DNA from: Moniliella sp. 'wahieum'
Lineage: Eukaryota > Basidiomycota > Moniliellomycetes > Moniliellales > Moniliellaceae
Length of the DNA: 64,000 nucleotides
Direction of reading: 5' to 3'
Assembly (NCBI GenBank): GCA_003971905.1
Contig: RSEE01000059.1
Location: 248,001-312,000, forward strand
Translations under genes and position numbers: made by a program
Notes under the pieces: generated by a model
Seen by the model: only the letters and a program-made list of their open reading frames with translations
The model's database searches: none
What the model was told of the DNA's origin: nothing
Part shown: positions 21,629-32,090 of the stretch, one piece after another
How the letters are laid out: each line of letters starts with the position of its first letter
Numbering within the stretch: position 1 is the stretch's first letter

Positions 21629-23762
21629 TCAAAGAAGCATCCCCTTAGTCTCCCCCCGCGCCTCGAGTTCAGCCCAGCGTGCATGCGCCTCCCTCAACCG
21701 GTGCTGGACGTGGGAACGCTCCAGCATGCGTGCCACCCAGTCCATCAGCCCATCATCGTCCTCCACGACAAAGTAAGACGACAGTGCACTGAGCAACGTC
21801 TCGAATCCACGCTTGGCTCGGGGCTGGCGGGGCGCGAGCAGCCGCGCTCTGCTGGGCATTCGTCCCATCGGAAGAGTATGTCCCACACCCCAGAGCAACG
21901 CCAAGCCCGTCAGTAAGAGCACATCGGGTCCCAGCAACAGGTATGCGTCCCAGATCCGCAGCTGCGTCGCAAAGGGTACGGCACCATTGAAGAGGGTGAT
22001 GTACCAGCGCGTCGCGTAGCTGCTCGGTGTAATTTCCGCCTCGTCCAACGCGGCAGCCAGGGAAGGGAGGTAGGCGCGTACGAGGGTTTGGTGCACAAAA
22101 AAGAGTTGCTGGAGTCCGGGAAAGCCAGATTGGAAGGTACTGTGGAGATTATAGTGGTCGTGCAAGCGCGTGAGCGCAGTGTAGGCAGCCAACGTCGAGG
22201 GCAGCTGGAGCAGAAAAGTGGCTGCGATCGGGCCCATTCCCTGGCAGTATCCGCACGAATCGGGACAGTGCAGACTCATTGCATGCAAGACTTGAAACAG
22301 CTGGACTTGACCCTTTCCATAGCGCGTGTAGAAGGTCCCATGACCATTCATTGTCCGCGGTACGTCCAAATCGATCTGCACGTCGTACCGACTCGGTACT
22401 GTTTGGGCGTGCACAAATTCTCGCTGAGCCTTTTCCTTCGTCTCACGCCCGACCGCGCCCGAGGCAGCACGACGATGGTGCTGATAATGGGTCCAATGTG
22501 TCTCCCCCCCCGACACCTGGGACTCCGCATCCGATCGCATCTTCATCCGGATCAGCAGGGGCCACACCACAGGGCGCCAAGAGTCGGGAACGCCTTTAAA
22601 CACTCGCCTCTTCACTGCCGCAGCAGAGATGACCGACTTGAATTCTACCTCGGCTTGTTGATCCGACACCTTGTGTCTCTGCGGGGGGTAGTGAGCATTT
22701 TTTGCCACTTGGCCGCTCGGGTGCGATCGCGCGCCAGGTGGGCCTTGTACAGCGCCTCTCTTCTTTGCAAAATGATCCGTGCCTCCTGCTGCGAGCGCGG
22801 CACCAGTTCCTCATTCGACATTGGGCTCGCCGACGCTACCAATTGCAACGAGGGGCGGGGGGAGTTGGCGCCTAATCTACCATCGGACCGGATCGCCTCG
22901 ATCCGAGGACGGTGCGGAAGCTTAAGGAACACCCGGCTGGGCAACGCCAAGACCCGACCCTGGCTCATCTTGGTCTCGGCGTCCGTCTCAAAGAAGCCGT
23001 ACCGGTCCACCGCTCGCTCTTCCTCAGACTCCCTTGACTGCGACGTGTCGGGAGACGGCGAGGGAGCTCGCCTCCGTTCGCGCGACGCGCGGGCCGAGCG
23101 ACCCGAGGGCAAATGCAGCAGAGAAGAGCCGGACGATGCAGAGGGATCCTCAGAAATCCTGGATGTATGCGACGACGACGGCGATTGGGAAGGGAGCAGG
23201 CCTTGCCCCGGTGCGGGGGGCGTGGATGCGGGTCTGGAGCTGCGGGGGGCACAAGGAGGGACGTGGCGGCTGCAGCAGCTTGGGCAGGCCCACTGGACTC
23301 GGCATTCAGGCCTTCGCCCATGGATGACGTTGCCGGGCGCTGGCGGCGCGTGGGCGGAGCCAGACCGTCGGCGCCGTCGGTGTCTGGCGGCGTAGGCTGG
23401 GCGATGTGCATGTCAGAGAGCGCGGCCTGGTTGGCCCGGCGCGTCTCGGCCCACGGCAGGGGACCAGCCTTGTGGCGTGTCATCTCCTCGCCGGCCACCC
23501 TGCCGTCGCCGGGAACGGGGTGGGAGGCAAAGTACGTGTAGGTGGCGCGGACCATGGCGCCCTCCTTGGCGCCGGGGGCGGACCAGTCGTTGGCGGAGCG
23601 CGGGAGCTGCTCCGAGGCGCGGGCCATGGCGGGGGGGCGGATGGGGACGGGGGCCGGCGGGCGGCCCAAGGCGAGGCGGCTGGACAGCGCGCGCGAGAGG
23701 GAGCGGGTGCGCGTCGGCGAGGGCGCAGCGCCCTTGCTTGCGGCAGGCGTGGTGGGGGCCAT
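21629..23762 (-). CDS. TBC-domain Rab GTPase-activating protein
   Basis: Accelerates GTP hydrolysis by a Rab and so ends its membrane-traffic signal. The C-terminal half is a TBC domain: VFKGVPDSWRPVVWPLLI, then IDLDVPRT with the Arg finger, CGYCQGMGPIAA with the Gln finger, and PSSYATRWYITLFNGAVPF, then LRIWDAYLLLG. The N-terminal half from ATG 23762 is Ser/Pro/Arg-rich and disordered, with a possible AQPTPPDTDG region; it continues in another frame through RYGFFETDAETKMSQGRVLA and LVPRSQQEARIILQRREAL. Two frame changes occur, near 23155 and near 22676-22690 beside a G6 run; the second falls between AKWQKMLTTPRRDT and VSDQQAEVEFKSVI, which belong together. The C-terminus ends soon after the TBC domain. 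I cannot assign the Rab substrate. Confidence 0.9.
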
Positions 23763-24862
23763 GCCGTGGGGGCGCTGCTGGCTGCCTGCGCTGCTGCGCT
23801 CCGGCCTCGCCCGCTGCGCCACCCATCGCCCCCGTGGGCCCAGCCGAAATCGGCTGAGGTAATCGCTCCCCATCACCGCACGGGGCCAGCCCCCGCCCCC
23901 CACCCGCCTGTGGGCTCACGACCTGAACCGTAGACGCCCGTCGCGCAGCAGCCCGACAGCCATGTGTCTGGCAGGAGGTAAGCTCGTGGTGCAGGGGAGC
24001 GCGAGCGCAGGAAACAAGGGAGTATGTTTGAAGAGCTGATATGCACTTTCGAGCCGCTCCACATGTCACAGCCGATCCTCTTCATCCCAAGGAGGCCCCC
24101 CCGGCTCCACCAAGCCCTGGCTGGAGACTATACCAGACTCCTGTAAACTATGGGCGATTCTGGGCCATCTTGTACCGCATGTTCACTGCAAGCTGGCATC
24201 ATGCGGCTGTAGGGCAATGAGACGGTGAGGATGCGCACGAGTGGGCTCCTGTGGTTTGGCCATTCGAGTAAGTTCCGGGGCCAGAACATCATGCTTTTAA
24301 GTGTCGGCTCTTTCCTGTGGCACATCTCCACATCTCAACAGTGTGCGTTTTGTCCCCGTATTCCAGCAGGAAGTTTGGCCCAAGACCGTTGGCGCAGTTC
24401 TATAAGTGCATCTTTTTCTGAGGATGCACTTGTGGCGAAACGGCTATTATGGGCACAGGGCGCACTAAGCGACATTTCAGACAGTGGCCAACAGGAATCA
24501 TCGGCTCCATCGCTTTCTGTGGGGTGAAAGACCCGGCAGCAGTGAGCAATGTCAATTGTCCCTTTCAAAGGCCTGTGGGGGGCTTTCAACATTTGCGAGG
24601 CGAGCTGTGTCGAGTGCTACGTAGCATTGAGGAGCGGCCTTGCCGATGCTAATCTTCCATCCATTGCCTGAACAGCGAGCTCATCTCACATGGACCAGCA
24701 CATCCATCTCTAGTTCCCCGCTCATTGACCATTTCCTCTTCCCTCCATCTATACTAGTGGATCTCTAAGACGGATTGGTCGACAATGTTTTCCGCAATGC
24801 ATAACGTTTTTGGTCCACTTACACCGATGCGGTGAGCAGATAGTTCTTAATGGACCACAAAG
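23763..24862. other. Intergenic, nothing recognised
   Basis: It separates the TBC gene start (minus) from the Mic19 gene end (minus). Open frames at 23774-24085 are antisense or composition-driven. The final 45 bases may belong to a last Mic19 exon (see that entry). Confidence 0.45.
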
Positions 24863-25469
24863 TCAGTACCAGACCAAGAAACCAATGGGGTTAGGACGAC
24901 ACACCTTCTCGGCCTGGGCCACAGCCGACTTGAACTCTTGGACCGAATTGAAGCAATCCAGCGTGCGCGTCGCATTGTTCCTTTTATCATCTCCTGTCAG
25001 TTCCCTGCCAACACACGGAAAGAAGGACATACTTGTAGCACTGCGCAATTTTCTCGCGCGCCGCAGCAATCTCTGGGGACTGGAGCAGCGATGCGCGCTT
25101 CTCCTGACTGGTCTTGATCTGGGCCTGAATGACATCGAGCTGAGCTTGGAGCTTAGCAGAGCTGGTGGCGGTGGCGGGGAGACTGGCCTCCTTGCTCAGC
25201 GCATCCTTCTCCAGCTCCAACTCGATCTGCCGACGCACATCGGCCTCAGCCTTACGCAGCCGCTTGGCCTCGGCCACAATCGAAGCCTGCACCCGCTCAT
25301 CGAGCTTCTGCAGCTCCTCAGGCGTGAGGCCCTGGCCCTTGGCCGCAGCAAAGAGTGCTTGAGATTCCTTGGACGCCTCAAAGTCGGCCAAAAGCTGAGC
25401 GCCAAGTGACGCCGACTGCTTGCCTTCGGTACGGTCAGCAGTTGCGGGCTTGCTCCCGGACGCTCCCAT
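24863..25469 (-). CDS. MIC19: MICOS subunit Mic19 (DUF1690/CHCH)
   Basis: Mic19 links Mic60 at cristae junctions in the inner membrane. The protein starts MGASGSKP, giving Gly2 for N-myristoylation as in Mic19. A long Lys/Glu/Ala coiled coil follows (EELQKLDERVQASIVAEAKR and KLQAQLDVIQAQIKTSQEK), then AAAREKIAQCYK. The intron 24981-25032 (GTATGT...ATAAAAG, 52 nt) joins exactly to NNATRTLDCFNSVQEFKSAV, giving one CX10C pair within the CHCH-like C-terminus, as in fungal DUF1690 proteins. The listed stop at 24863 leaves an odd hydrophobic tail (NPIGFLVWY). Alternatively GTGTGT after AQAEK opens a last intron with a TACTGAC branch site and an exon encoding NYLLTASV that stops at 24819. No frame break is needed. 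Confidence 0.84.
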
Positions 25470-26841
25470 GGTAGCTGGCAGAAAGAAGGTGATGGTGGGG
25501 GCTTCTGTCCACCCGCTTTGGGGGCCTCCCGGCCCTCGCATCGCTCGTCTCCCGGTCTTGGCCGTGCCAGCGTGCGAACGCAGGCCCAGTTGAGCACCAG
25601 CTGACAAATGATTTCATTCTTTCAACTCGATTTTGTTTTCTTCTTCACGCCGCGACGGCTTGGTACCAGAAGGTTACGCTGGGGGCCAACGAAGGATTCC
25701 CAAAACGGAGCCAGGGACAAGGACGACGCTATTCCGACCAACATAGCCATGCAGGTCCACAGAGGATCCTGACCTAGTGTTCACTACGAAAAACGTCGCA
25801 CAGAAACGGGGACAAAAGGGGTATTCATATCTTCCTGGGAAGGAGTGTGGGATCAAAAAATGACCGCTTCACCGGATTCGAGGTGGGCGGTGTCTGCAGA
25901 CCCACCCCTCCGCCCAGGTTGCCCTGAGAAGAGAGTAGCCTTGCTCTTCCCCATACTTAAATTGGCCCGTCCCATAGGCCTCGAGAAGCTGGGCGGACCA
26001 GAGTGTTGATGGGGGTGACGCCTGTCAATGGGCCAATGGCCGGGGGGCGGAGATGTCTGTCGTCAGTAGCTCGTCAAGGCGAGATGGGTTGCGCAGCAGT
26101 GGCAGGTGCTACACAGCCAGCCGCATGATTTGGCCGGAGGAAGGGGATAGGAGGTTGCCGGCTCGTCCGTCGATCGATTGGATGGTTGCTGGGCAGTGGT
26201 TTGGAGGGGAGAAGAACCAAACCAGCGGGTGCAACCCGCCTTTTTGACCAACAGACGACGGCGGCCGGTGGAGGCGTTCCGGGCACTCTGAGCTCATTCC
26301 GCCGGTCGATGACCAGCATTTCCGATTCCCGCTTCAATCCATGTGGGTTTGAATGTGGCGGCGCGGGTTTGAAATGATTTTGTCGAGCCCAAGTTTGAAT
26401 CCCTCGGAGATATCAGTCTGAGAGGTGACTGGTGAGTGATAATGGTTGGCGATCTGAGACCCCCTTGTTTACGGGCTGACATAAGCGCTACGCAGAGGCG
26501 CGGCGCTTGCGTGGGCTGGGTGGCGGCGGGTGGCTGCGGCTGCCGATAGGGCATCGGCACCGATCCCCGCCGGGGTGGGACTGGCCCAGTTGGACGATGA
26601 TCGGCGCATGATCCATCGCCGCATGCCTGCTGGGGCGATATGATAACGCAGGCCGCCGCCCAGCCACCCTCGGCAACGCTCCCTGCAGTGCATCCCCTGC
26701 CCCTCCTACCACCACCACCTCCTCCTCCACCACCGCCCTCAGCAGCACCAGCCCCTCTTTGGTGCGTCTTGGTCGTGTCCCCCTCTTGCATGCATTGCAC
26801 CCACACGCCCTGACCACCCTCCCCCCCATCTCCAGCCCACA
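25470..26841. other. Divergent intergenic region
   Basis: This 1.4-kb stretch separates the start codons of Mic19 (minus) and the ubiquitin-like/AN1 gene (plus), so it should hold both promoters. Direct repeats and a CCTCCTCCACC-rich leader occur near 26700-26740. I saw no TATA box and nothing coding. Confidence 0.5.
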
Positions 26842-27306
26842 ATGCAGCTCACTGTTCGCTCCGTGTCAGGCCACGCCTACCCACTCTCCCTCCCCACCGG
26901 CGCTACCGGTGCGCAGGCCAAGACCATGCTCCAGCAGCTTGCCGGCGTTGACGTCGCCCAGCAAAGGCTTTTCTCCCCATCCACTCGATCCTGGATTGGC
27001 GACACTGAATCCCTTTCGACCGACGACCTCTGCCTTGTGCTCCGTCTCCGCGGCGGGGGCAAGAAACGATGCCAGCACAATGCAGGCCAAGTGACGCAGC
27101 AAGGAGGCAATGCCCAATGCCGTGATGCTGCGGTGCGGCTGGTAGGCGAGTGCCCCCACTGCAAGCTGCAATTCTGTGCCCAGCACCGTCTCCCCGAACA
27201 GCACATGTGTGCACTCCAAGATCAAGTGCGCCACGCTGCGTTCCAAGCCAACAAACGACGGCTCGAGGCTGAGCGCACCACTGCAACCCATGGTCTGGCC
27301 CACTAA
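26842..27306 (+). CDS. Ubiquitin-like domain plus AN1-type zinc finger protein
   Basis: A single exon of 154 residues. Residues 1-72 form a ubiquitin-like fold starting MQLTVRSVSGHAYPLSL and ending LCLVLRLRGGGKK, with the Gly-Gly that in ubiquitin ends the mature protein. Residues 75-130 form an AN1 zinc finger: first Cys pair in KRCQHNAG and NAQCRD, then GECPHCKLQFCAQHRLPEQH and MCALQD, giving the spacing C-x2-C, C-x2-H, H-x-C. The C-terminus is a short basic helix. The UBL-AN1 arrangement is known in fungi and plants and is tied to proteasome/Cdc48 stress responses; a precise ortholog is not assigned. The linker between the first two Cys is longer than the usual 2 residues. The gene is intact, and its ATG sits right after a CAGCCCACA leader. 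Confidence 0.86.
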   Translation: MQLTVRSVSGHAYPLSLPTGATGAQAKTMLQQLAGVDVAQQRLFSPSTRSWIGDTESLSTDDLCLVLRLRGGGKKRCQHNAGQVTQQGGNAQCRDAAVRLVGECPHCKLQFCAQHRLPEQHMCALQDQVRHAAFQANKRRLEAERTTATHGLAH

Positions 27307-28142
27307 GGCCTCAGCATGGCTTTTGCTTATTTTTTTCGCCCACGGCTACGCCGCACCTGCCGCGTCTCCCTTTCAGGCACATCTCCATGTACCGTGCTAC
27401 TCAACTCTCACCCGACAAGCTCGGTGTATATACCGCCCACACTCCCCTGGGCTGCCCCCAACCTTCTCTTTTTTCTTGATCCTTCCCTCCTTGCTGTGAG
27501 GACCCCTATGCGCCGCTTGGCCTTCTGGTCTGCGCCGCCTTCATGTGCCATACTCCTGATCTCCGTCTCCTTTCCTTTGATATTTTGTCTTCCTCTCCCC
27601 CCGCCTCTCGCTCACTTGAGTTTGTCCGCGCCCCTTCACCGGCTTCACCGGCTGTCCTTTCTAGTTAACAGAATCTCATTCACTATTTGGCTTTTCTTGG
27701 TATCCCGCTATCGTTCTGGGACTAGGAAGATGGATGTAGATTGCAGGGGCAAGGATGACCTCGATGACCCCTGTTTAATGATGTGAGATGCAGACGATCC
27801 GCGGTGCTCTTTTGCATGCCTGCAGGAAATCCGACGACGCTAGCTAGTACGGAGCTTTTGCCCTCATCCACACACGCCAATACATATACCTTGGGGGTAG
27901 TCGTGAACGCTTTGCCCCTTGTCCGCACAACCGATCCGCTCGGCCAGCTAGGCTTCGCATCGTCGGTACGTAACCCGCAGCTTACCGCACTCCACACACC
28001 ACCACAACCCTGGTCCCAGCTGCGCCTCGTCCCACCTGCCGGCCGTCAGGCGTCAGGCCTTAGGTCGGGTCCTCCGGACGACTCCCACTCCCACCCGCAT
28101 CCTCGATGCCTGGCGTTTGGCCACCACCACCCCTGCCCGACT
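27307..28142. other. Intergenic, 3' flank and leader
   Basis: T/C-rich sequence following the AN1 gene, then the leader of the next gene. Frames are open by chance but no domain or start context is convincing. Confidence 0.45.
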
Positions 28143-29412
28143 ATGCCCCGCCTCGCCACGTCGCCACAGCAGCAGCGCCAGCTGGCCCCGCCTCTCGGGA
28201 GCCGGCCGCTGGACATGCTCATCTGGTACAAGCCCGTCCCCATCGCCACGCTTTCACTGCCAGGCAGTCTGCCCTTGCCACCCGAAACGCAAGTGCCCAA
28301 TGCCTGCCCCGCCGAGGTAAGGTTAGCTGTTGGCACCGCCGCGCAGACTGTGACGGTGGTGCTCAAGACGGCGGCCGTACTGTTGATGCTGGACGAGCTG
28401 GCAAGCGGATGGCACCTACTCCATCAAGGCGCCGCCATTGCCTTTGCGATCCAACTTGTTGTGGACTTAATCCGTTCCTGGGCGACTTTAGCCCTCGTTG
28501 TCATTCTCCGCCGCCTATCGTATCACAACCTATGCCGCTCTCACTGGTTCGGCATCACCATCCTCTGCATCTTGTCGTTGGCAGAGATCGGGTCATTTGG
28601 TAAGTCGCCCCCCCTCCCCGTCTCTGCTAAACGTTGCTTGGTTCAGTTACTCACGCCTTCCAGTCGTCTCCCAAGTAATGTATGTCCAAGCAAGGCGCGA
28701 GGGAAGCCATCCCGACCCACCCCTCCAGCTGTTGGAATGCAAGACGATCGCCCTGGTCCTGCTCGACGAGCTCAGTTGGGTGGGATGCCACCTCTTGTAC
28801 CTCCTGGCCCAACCGCCCATCAACCACTTCCTCACCACCGTGCTATTCCCCGAACAGGTATACCTCCTCCTCCCGCCCGACAAGCCAAGGGGCCAAAGTC
28901 CTCTCCCCCCCCGCGCAAATACCCCCGCTACACCGTCGGAGACAAGTCCTTTGCTTGCCCCGTCCGCCTCTACCGCAGGGGGAGCAACCACGCTTCCTCA
29001 ACCCATCTCACCGTCGCAGCCTATCCAGCCTCTGCAGCACACCCATCCCATCCAATCCGTTCAATCCGAGCCTCAACGCCAGTGCCAAGTCACAGACGCC
29101 GATACAGCCTCACATAGTCCTATCTTTCTTTCACCTGCACCACAAGATGTGGAGGATGATCCTGCTCAGCCGTTCATCGGTGGGTCGGTGGACGTAGCAC
29201 CGCAGCCGAAGGCCACCTCCTCTCGGACAGCTGCACCAGTGGTCCGAACGCCCGAACCCGAACCCGAACCGAGCCTGGCACCACAGACTATGGTGGTGCG
29301 TACACCTCCTGGGCCGGAACGGACGCGAGGGCCATCGACGACCGATGAATGGGGCTGGGATCCGTCGCTGCCAAGTTCCGATTCAGATCCACAAGTGGTA
29401 TGGGGAAGCTGA
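28143..29412 (+). CDS. Unidentified four-helix membrane protein with Pro/Ser-rich tail
   Basis: I do not recognise the family. Exon 1, from ATG 28143, encodes a short cytosolic segment (LDMLIWYKPVPIATLSLPG) and three hydrophobic spans: VRLAVGTAAQTVTVVLKTAA, then IAFAIQLVVDLIRSWATLAL, and FGITILCILSLAEIGSF. The intron 28600-28663 (GTAAGT...CTTCCAG, with CTAAAC and CTCAC before the acceptor) keeps the frame and continues VVSQVMYVQARREGSHPDPP. A fourth span, around LVLLDELSWVGCHLLYLLAQ, follows. The last ~200 residues are disordered, rich in Pro, Ser, Thr and Gln, with PEPEPEPSLAP and an acidic end (WGWDPSLPSSDSDPQVVWGS). The stop at 29410-29412 is in frame and no indel is required, so the model is good although function is unknown. 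Confidence 0.7.
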
Positions 29413-30806
29413 GCGGGGGCGAAAGCCTGTACGGATCTGCTGCGCTCCCAAAAGGAGCCACCTTGGTCAGTGGACATGTCTTCTCGGTCGGGGTTCGGGG
29501 AGTGCTGTTCTTCGCTTGGCAACTTTTCGAGTTCTATCCTTCCCTCTTGACGAGTTTGTTGGTGTGACGTTGAACATTGATCCTCGATCCTTGAGCCTTG
29601 AGCCTTGAGCCTTGAGCCTTGAGCCTTGATCCTTGAGCCTTCATTGCTTCCTTCTCCAAACTTTGTTTCGTTTGCGTTTACAATTGACGTGATGCGTACC
29701 CCTCGTGGAGGGTGTCCCTCCTCTTTCCTCTGTAGATGCGACAGGATATGTTGTGGAGGTTCCTACGGGCTGATCCAGAAAATCAAAAGCAGAAGGGATT
29801 GTACACCCGTCTCTCATGCAAGATTGATACGGGGAAACGCAATCCCAATATATATACGTAACACTGAAAAGGTCTGTAGCTAAGGTTCAAGCCGACCAGG
29901 TCGCGGTGTACCCCCACGAGGGCGTGCGAAGCAAGAGCCGAGGGGCAACAGGGATATTTAGGGGGATTTGTTATTCTCTTCGGTCGCTTCTTTCCTCTGA
30001 TCCATGGTGGATCTGATACCAATTCTCTGGATCGGTTTGACTATAGGATGAAGATGGGCAGTTCCTTTCCTCGTTTAGAAATGGATGCACATAATAGCGG
30101 ATCACTGCGCCAGACCCACACCCCTCTATGCTTGCGGCACAGACGCTGACCCAAGGAAAAAAGGGGGGGGCAAGTCTTCATTGCACCGTGGAAGGACGCA
30201 GCCCCCGGATTAGGCAAGAATCCTATTATTGTTCATCTGCCCATTTCGCATGCTAGAGGCTCTCTACCCCTTGCCACTCAAGATCCAGGGGAACGTAGTG
30301 AGTAGGACGATGGACTGAACGATGTGACCTTTTGACCTGAACGACCAATCTCCAACGGCGTTCCTGTCTCACCTTTGGCCGCTCTCGAAATCCAGCACGT
30401 CAAGCCCAAGCGAAAGACCAACCGCGAGATCAGGCGTGGATGGACGCTATGGTGCAGCGGCTCATGGGCGAACGATCGTCCCAAGAAAAGATGAGGGACG
30501 AGTTGGGCCTCGGCCGTGGACGAGGTCCACAGCTAGCTTGAGGTTGTGGTTGCTAGAGCTCCCCCCTCCCCCCGCTCCCGCCCATGCCCTCGGCATTCCT
30601 TAACCGCTTTGCAGCACATCCGTCTGTTACCCGCCTTTCACCTTTTAGGTCCAAGTCAAGCTTGTAGGTATGGGTTCAAAGTCATATTGGTTGTAGGGGG
30701 AAGAACAGAGAAACGAGAAGAGAAAAGAAGAGAAGAGAAGAGGGGAGGGAGAAGGGACAAGGGATAGAAGAGGAGGGAGGGAGAGAGGAGAAAAGGAGAG
30801 CAAGGG
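29413..30806. other. Intergenic between convergent genes
   Basis: It contains the CCTTGAG heptamer array (29589-29637) and a purine-rich AGAAGAGAAG tract at 30700-30800 just past the carrier gene stop. No coding sequence is supported. Confidence 0.5.
29589..29637. repeat. Seven tandem CCTTGAG heptamers
   Basis: Seven contiguous 7-bp units CCTTGAG, one reading CCTTGAT, lie about 180 bp after the stop codon of the membrane protein gene. TTGAG/CTCAA relates to the TTGAAC motif seen in other intergenic stretches. Confidence 0.9.
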
Positions 30807-32090
30807 TTATAAGAGCAATGCCAAAAAGCTGAGCCCCATCATCAACGCGCTCACCCCCAGCCACGATAGATCGACTCAATTCCTTCTTCCTCCACCATGG
30901 TGCGCAGACAATCCGCCAGGCCCGTGTACGGCCGCACCGTACCGGCGCCCGCATCCGCCTCAATCGCCGACGACGCACATGGACGGAGCACCACCACGGG
31001 CTCCTCAACCGCACCGGGCTCGGAGGGCGGGGCGGCGGACCGCCCCCCCAAAGGCGCATGTTCATCCTCTTCTTCGTCCGCGTGGCGGGCACTCACCCCA
31101 GCTTGGTGCGAGATAGGGTTGATGGTCGGGTCGGACCCGACGGCGCGCGAGGGGGGCTCGCGAGCGCGTTGGGTAGACAGACGGATGGTGGCACATTGCA
31201 GCGGGATGGTGACAGCACCACTGACCACACTCCACACCAAGAAGCCCGCCAGACCTAGGGCCGTGTACCGCCGTCCTCCTGGTCCCGACCCGGGGCTGTC
31301 GGCCGGGAGCGAGGAGGCGCCCAAGTTATGTGGCTCCGACGTCGCAGGGCCAAAGCAGATTCGCTGTGCCAGCGGGTTGCAAAACGCAATCAAAAGTGTG
31401 TGCAGCAAACATACGCTCGCCATGCCCGGCAACGTGTACAGTTTCCACGGCCGCCGTAGCTCACTGGGACTCAACAGTTGGCGTAGGTTCTGGATCGGTT
31501 GCGTCCAGGGTAATGCGTGGGGGTGCACAATCGTCCTAAGAAACAAACAATCAGGTCAGTGTCAACTTTTTTTCCGGCACCAAAAGCGTATGTGACCCTT
31601 GGAACAGCTCCCGCTACGTACCGGTGGGAGAGAATGGACATGGGCAAGTCGATAAAGGCGGCAATGAGGACGCAGATCCCCAAAGCAAAGATCCCGATTT
31701 CACCCTTGGCCGCAGCGCGCTTCCACTTGGACCCGGACGTAACAAAGGGGGCGAGAAGGAGGGTGCCGATCAAGGTGAACCAAGTCATTTGGATGGCCAC
31801 GGGCAACGAGCCGCGGTACAAGCCAGTCCAACCCTCGAGGGAGATCACGCGCTTGGCCATGCCAAACACACCCGAGGTCACCGGCCGATCTTGACCGGTT
31901 CGGCGCGGACAGAGAAGAGCCCGCTGGCGCGTCGGGAGGAGGGCGGATCGGCTTCGTCGGCCAGGCCGAGCGATACGGCACGCGGAAGGTAGTTGGCACG
32001 GAGACGGACGAGGGAGCTCTGGAGCGGCTGGGAGAAGAGGATGGAGACGGCGGTGAGGATGGCGAAGCCGATGAGGGTGGCGAGGCCCAT
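30807..32090 (-). CDS. Mitochondrial carrier family-like protein
   Basis: Three degenerate carrier repeats are visible, each with a P-x-x-x-x-x-R type signature at a helix end: FSQPLQSSLVRLRANYLPRA, then FIDLPMSILSHR, then VTIPLQCATIRLSTQR. Each of the first and third is paired with a matrix-loop motif (GMAKRVISLEGWTGLYRGSL and YTGLADCLRTMVEEEG, then IESIYRGWG). The canonical PX[DE]XX[KR] acid is lost, as in outer-membrane or atypical members such as Ugo1. An intron at about 31538-31624 (GTACGT...TTTCTTAG) is clear. The frame breaks near 31895 and in the C-run 30854-30858; one added base turns the apparent stop after RGWG into VSALMMGLSFLALLL and the real stop at 30807. The start could be 32090 or 32115. 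The transported substrate is unknown. A palindromic GTCACGTGAC box lies at 32250. Confidence 0.77.
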
